Source of the DNA: Alphaproteobacteria bacterium
GTDB taxonomy: Bacteria > Pseudomonadota > Alphaproteobacteria > Rickettsiales > UBA6187
Reading direction: 5' to 3'
NCBI GenBank assembly: GCA_024280585.1
Contig: JAJRPW010000040.1
Span: forward strand, 1-7,930
DNA length: 7,930 nt
The notes beneath the pieces are model-generated. The model was given only the letters and a program-made list of their open reading frames with translations. It searched no databases and was not told the origin of the DNA. Both the position numbers and the translations under genes were made by a program. This document shows, in pieces, positions 5,739 to 7,930 of the stretch (its first letter is position 1; each line of letters opens with the position of its first letter).

Positions 5739-6311
5739 ATGGCAGTAATGTCGGATAAATGGATTAGGCAACAAGCTTTGGAAAATGGTATGATCCAGCC
5801 ATTTGAAGAAAAACAAAGACGCAATAGTGTTATATCATACGGGTTGTCGTCTTATGGCTACGATGCGCGGGTAGCCGATGAATTTAAAATATTCACCAAT
5901 GTGAACTCTGCAATTGTTGATCCAAAGGACTTCTCGCAGGCTGGTTTTGTCGATAGAAAAACCGATGTTTGCATAATTCCCCCAAATAGTTTTGTGCTTG
6001 CCAGAACGGTTGAGAGGTTTAAAATCCCCAGAGACGTTTTAGTAGTTTGCGTTGGCAAGTCAACTTATGCCAGATGCGGAATTATCGTAAATGTAACGCC
6101 GCTCGAGCCTGAATGGGAGGGGCATGTAACACTGGAATTCTCCAATACAACACCACTTCCTGCCAAGCTTTATGCTAATGAAGGCGCTTGCCAATTCTTG
6201 TTTTTACAAGGAAATGAGGCTTGTGAAACATCTTATGCTGACAAATCCGGAAAATATATGATGCAGCAAGGTGTAACCCTACCAAAAATTGAAGGCCAGC
6301 AAAATGGATAA
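5739..6311 (+). CDS. dcd: dCTP deaminase
   Basis: This 190-residue enzyme deaminates dCTP to dUTP, feeding dTMP synthesis. It is a cytoplasmic homotrimer in the family. The start at ATG 5739 follows a strong AAAGGGAGA ribosome binding site. The family signature is clear: SYGLSSYGYDARVADEFKIF near the N-terminus, DVCIIPPNSFVLARTVE at 76-92, and the active-site block GKSTYARCGIIVNVTPLEPEW. Ser108, Arg112 and Glu133 (in TLEFSN) correspond to the catalytic Ser111, Arg115 and Glu138 of E. coli Dcd. The C-terminus (GKYMMQQGVTLPK) is the usual nucleotide-closing tail, with a few extra residues. The N-terminal loop after QPFEEKQ is several residues shorter than in many homologues. It ends in an 8-bp overlap with murA, so the two genes are cotranscribed and probably translationally coupled. 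Confidence 0.97.
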   Translation: MAVMSDKWIRQQALENGMIQPFEEKQRRNSVISYGLSSYGYDARVADEFKIFTNVNSAIVDPKDFSQAGFVDRKTDVCIIPPNSFVLARTVERFKIPRDVLVVCVGKSTYARCGIIVNVTPLEPEWEGHVTLEFSNTTPLPAKLYANEGACQFLFLQGNEACETSYADKSGKYMMQQGVTLPKIEGQQNG

Positions 6312-7590
6312 AATCAAAATAAAAGGCGGCAAAGCCTTAAAAGGAACAATTCATATAAGCGGAGCAAAAAATGCTACATTACCTTTAATGGCGGCTTGTT
6401 TATTAACTGAAAAAACTTTACGTCTTTCTAACCTGCCACATCTGGTTGATATTTCGACCATGGCGAATCTGCTGGTACAGCACGGTGTTGACTTCAGGTT
6501 GGATGGCTGCGCGGAAGATGGCGGCCATGTTGGCGAAGTGATTTTACTTAATGCCCAGCAGGTTGATAATTTTGAAGCACCTTACGATATCGTGCGTAAA
6601 ATGCGCGCATCCGTTTTGGTTTTAGGGCCGCTTCTTGCCCGTTTTGGCAAAGCAAGAGTGTCGATGCCTGGCGGCTGCGCGATTGGTACTAGGCCAATTG
6701 ACCTGCATCTTAATGCATTGGAAAAAATGGGTGCCAAAATTGAATTAAAAGATGGTTATATAAACGCTACTTGCAAAGGACGCTTAAAAGGTGTTGATAT
6801 CCAGTTTGACAAAGTATCTGTTGGCGCCACAGAAAATATCGTAATGGCGGCGTGCCTTGCAGAAGGAACCACTATATTAAATAATGCTGCCAAAGAACCA
6901 GAGGTGACAGATCTTGTGCATTGTCTGATTGCTATGGGCGCGCAAATTGAGGGGGCAGACACAGATAAACTTATAATAAACGGGGTAGATAAACTACATG
7001 GCACCGATTATGAGGTAATTTCTGATCGCATAGAGGCTGGGACATATATGGTGGCAGCGGCGATTACAAATGGCGATATATTGCTTAAAAATGTTCCTAT
7101 GGATATCATGAATTCTACCATTGAAAAGCTTGATGAGGCCGGCGTTTTTATCAAAGAAGAAAAGGATGGGTTGCGGGTAAAAAGAAAAAATAGGAAGATC
7201 ATTAGTGCTGATGCTATAACTCAACCATATCCAGGCTTTGCAACAGATATGCAGGCACAGTTTATGGCTTTAATGACTATCGCAGATGGCACTTCCGTCA
7301 TTAAAGAAACTATTTTTGAAAACAGATTTATGCATGTTCCGGAGCTATCAAGAATGGGCGCAAATATAGCCGTAGAAGGTAATACGGCGATAGTCAGAGG
7401 CATTGATAAATTAAACGGCGCGCAGCTCATGGCAACAGATTTGAGAGCGTCAGTCAGCCTTGTACTTGCAGCATTAGTGGCAAAAGGCGAAACTGTTATT
7501 AACCGGATGTACCATATAGACCGAGGCTATGAGCGCATTGAAGAAAAATTAGCCGCTGTTGGGGCTAATATTGAACGTGTGAAGGAGTAA
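6304..7590 (+). CDS. murA: UDP-N-acetylglucosamine 1-carboxyvinyltransferase
   Basis: MurA transfers enolpyruvate from PEP to UDP-GlcNAc, the first committed step of peptidoglycan synthesis in the cytoplasm. The 428-residue protein starts at ATG 6304 (MDKIKIKGGK), preceded by GAAGG at suitable spacing. The TTG 15 bases upstream is not needed. Lys22-Asn23 (SGAKNAT) is the substrate-binding pair. PGGC places the catalytic Cys at 125 in the loop PGGCAIGTRPID. Asp315 (PGFATDMQ) and Arg407 (HIDRGYE) match the family's catalytic Asp and C-terminal Arg. Because the loop residue is Cys rather than Asp, the target would be expected to be fosfomycin-sensitive; this is inferred from family knowledge. 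The gene overlaps dcd by 8 bp and lies 54 bp before tRNA-Arg. Confidence 0.97.
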   Translation: MDKIKIKGGKALKGTIHISGAKNATLPLMAACLLTEKTLRLSNLPHLVDISTMANLLVQHGVDFRLDGCAEDGGHVGEVILLNAQQVDNFEAPYDIVRKMRASVLVLGPLLARFGKARVSMPGGCAIGTRPIDLHLNALEKMGAKIELKDGYINATCKGRLKGVDIQFDKVSVGATENIVMAACLAEGTTILNNAAKEPEVTDLVHCLIAMGAQIEGADTDKLIINGVDKLHGTDYEVISDRIEAGTYMVAAAITNGDILLKNVPMDIMNSTIEKLDEAGVFIKEEKDGLRVKRKNRKIISADAITQPYPGFATDMQAQFMALMTIADGTSVIKETIFENRFMHVPELSRMGANIAVEGNTAIVRGIDKLNGAQLMATDLRASVSLVLAALVAKGETVINRMYHIDRGYERIEEKLAAVGANIERVKE

Positions 7591-7603
7591 TGTAATATTT
7601 TCC

Positions 7604-7632
7604 TTGTCTTAGAGCGCATCTTGGTCTATTTA
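7604..7632 (+). promoter_or_regulatory. Weak candidate promoter for tRNA-Arg
   Basis: TTGTCT (7604-7609), a 17-nt spacer and TATTTA (7627-7632) would place the start a few bases before the mature tRNA. Both boxes are poor matches, and read-through from murA is an alternative. Confidence 0.3.
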
Positions 7633-7644
7633 GTTCATGCTTGT

Positions 7645-7721
7645 GGTCCCGTAGCTCAGCTGGATAGAGCAACAGCCTTCTAAGCTGTGGGTCAGTGGTT
7701 CGAATCCACTCGGGATCACCA
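7645..7721 (+). tRNA. tRNA-Arg (anticodon UCU)
   Basis: This is a complete 77-nt cloverleaf with encoded CCA. The acceptor GGTCCCG (7645-7651) pairs with CGGGATC (7711-7717), with one G-T wobble. The D-stem is GCTC/GAGC and the anticodon stem is ACAGC/GCTGT. The loop is CTTCTAA with anticodon TCT at 7679-7681. The T-stem is AGTGG/CCACT with loop TTCGAAT. The discriminator A at 7718 is followed by CCA at 7719-7721. TCT decodes AGA/AGG as Arg. A short T-run (TTTTT) follows immediately and may help terminate. No copy of the 3' end of the tRNA is seen, so there is no sign of an integrated element. Confidence 0.96.
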
Positions 7722-7760
7722 TTTTTCTTGTTGCTTTTCAGTGAGTTATAGGCAAGTAGC

Positions 7761-7820
7761 TTTCAACTGTAGAGAGTGGTTGATTTTACTTTCAACCTAT
7801 TTTCAACTTTGAGAGTAGTT
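7761..7820. repeat. Degenerate direct repeat after tRNA-Arg
   Basis: TTTCAACTGTAGAGAGTGG (7761-7779, then TT) resembles TTTCAACTTTGAGAGTAGTT (7801-7820) at a 40-bp interval, and a third partial TTTCAAC lies at 7790-7796. There is no coding potential in this stretch. It could be a degenerate binding site set or chance in AT-rich sequence. Confidence 0.35.
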
Positions 7821-7839
7821 TTAAGGGATTTATATGGCA

Positions 7840-7868
7840 TTGTTAATTCAAATATAGTTGTATATAAT
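7840..7868 (+). promoter_or_regulatory. Strong sigma70-type promoter for the right-edge gene
   Basis: TTGTTA (7840-7845, 4 of 6), an exact 17-nt spacer and a perfect TATAAT (7863-7868) give a start near 7875, with a leader of about 25 nt before ATG 7900. Confidence 0.65.
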
Positions 7869-7899
7869 ATAATTTTATCCAATGTATGGAGCCTTAATT

Positions 7900-7930
7900 A
7901 TGTTAGTTTGCCCAAAATGTACTCACAATA
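7900..7930 (+). CDS. Start of a zinc-ribbon-like protein (3' part outside window)
   Basis: Only ten codons are visible: MLVCPKCTHN. The start ATG 7900 has GGAG about 8 nt upstream (in TGGAGCC) and a strong promoter before it, so this is a genuine gene start rather than a random ORF. CPKC immediately after the initiator is a CxxC knuckle. Alphaproteobacterial proteins of the MJ0042-type zinc-ribbon class often start this way, with a CP.C pair, but ten residues cannot settle the family. A rubredoxin-like or other zinc-binding start is possible. Confidence 0.5.
   Translation, partial: MLVCPKCTHN

Noticed and set aside
6289..6303. Upstream TTG start extending murA by five residues
   Set aside because: ATG 6304 gives the normal MurA N-terminus (MDKIKIKGGK) with GAAGG upstream. 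The extra residues are dcd coding sequence read in another frame.
7645..7721. Attachment site for an integrated element at tRNA-Arg
   Set aside because: No duplicated tRNA 3' end and no integrase gene are visible within the window.

Overview
The window comes from a moderately AT-rich bacterium, most likely an alphaproteobacterium. Dcd, AlaRS, MurA and the YifB/ComM protein read like alphaproteobacterial versions. The histidine kinase core resembles PleC/DivJ-type kinases, and a 46-residue Lys/Arg-rich protein carries the LRxNLKRRK pattern I associate with that class. I cannot name a genus. Most genes are housekeeping or conserved. The unusual content lies between the genes.

Layout. The left edge holds the 3' part of alaS (+). 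It meets tail to tail with an unrecognised 272-residue basic protein (-, stop at 855, TTG start at 1673), and both end inside one 12-bp palindrome. Further right on the minus strand are a 46-codon Lys-rich gene (1731-1871) and a full-length yifB/comM (2026-3540). The 154-bp gap between these two carries a copy of the yifB tail and a GC-rich hairpin. A divergent intergenic region (3541-3795) separates yifB from an orphan membrane histidine kinase (3796-5526, +). It contains two oppositely oriented clusters of three TTGCAC hexamers. A 127-bp element with terminal inverted repeats, MITE-like and apparently flanked by TA, lies at 5589-5715. It sits between a good sigma70-type promoter and dcd. dcd (5739-6311) overlaps murA (6304-7590) by 8 bp. 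A tRNA-Arg(UCU) follows at 7645-7721. The right edge cuts a gene starting MLVCPKC, a CxxC zinc-ribbon-like start with a strong promoter.

How the genes relate. dcd and murA form a tight translational pair: dCTP deamination for dTTP supply, and the first committed step of peptidoglycan synthesis. Their shared leader would carry the inserted element. yifB and the Lys-rich gene look like a former compact operon that was later spaced out by an insertion or duplication. The histidine kinase has no response regulator in view. I see no CRISPR, transposase, phage or defence module. The best candidates for something undescribed are the TTGCAC divergent control region, the MITE-like element in the dcd leader, the duplicated yifB-tail spacer and the unknown basic protein.
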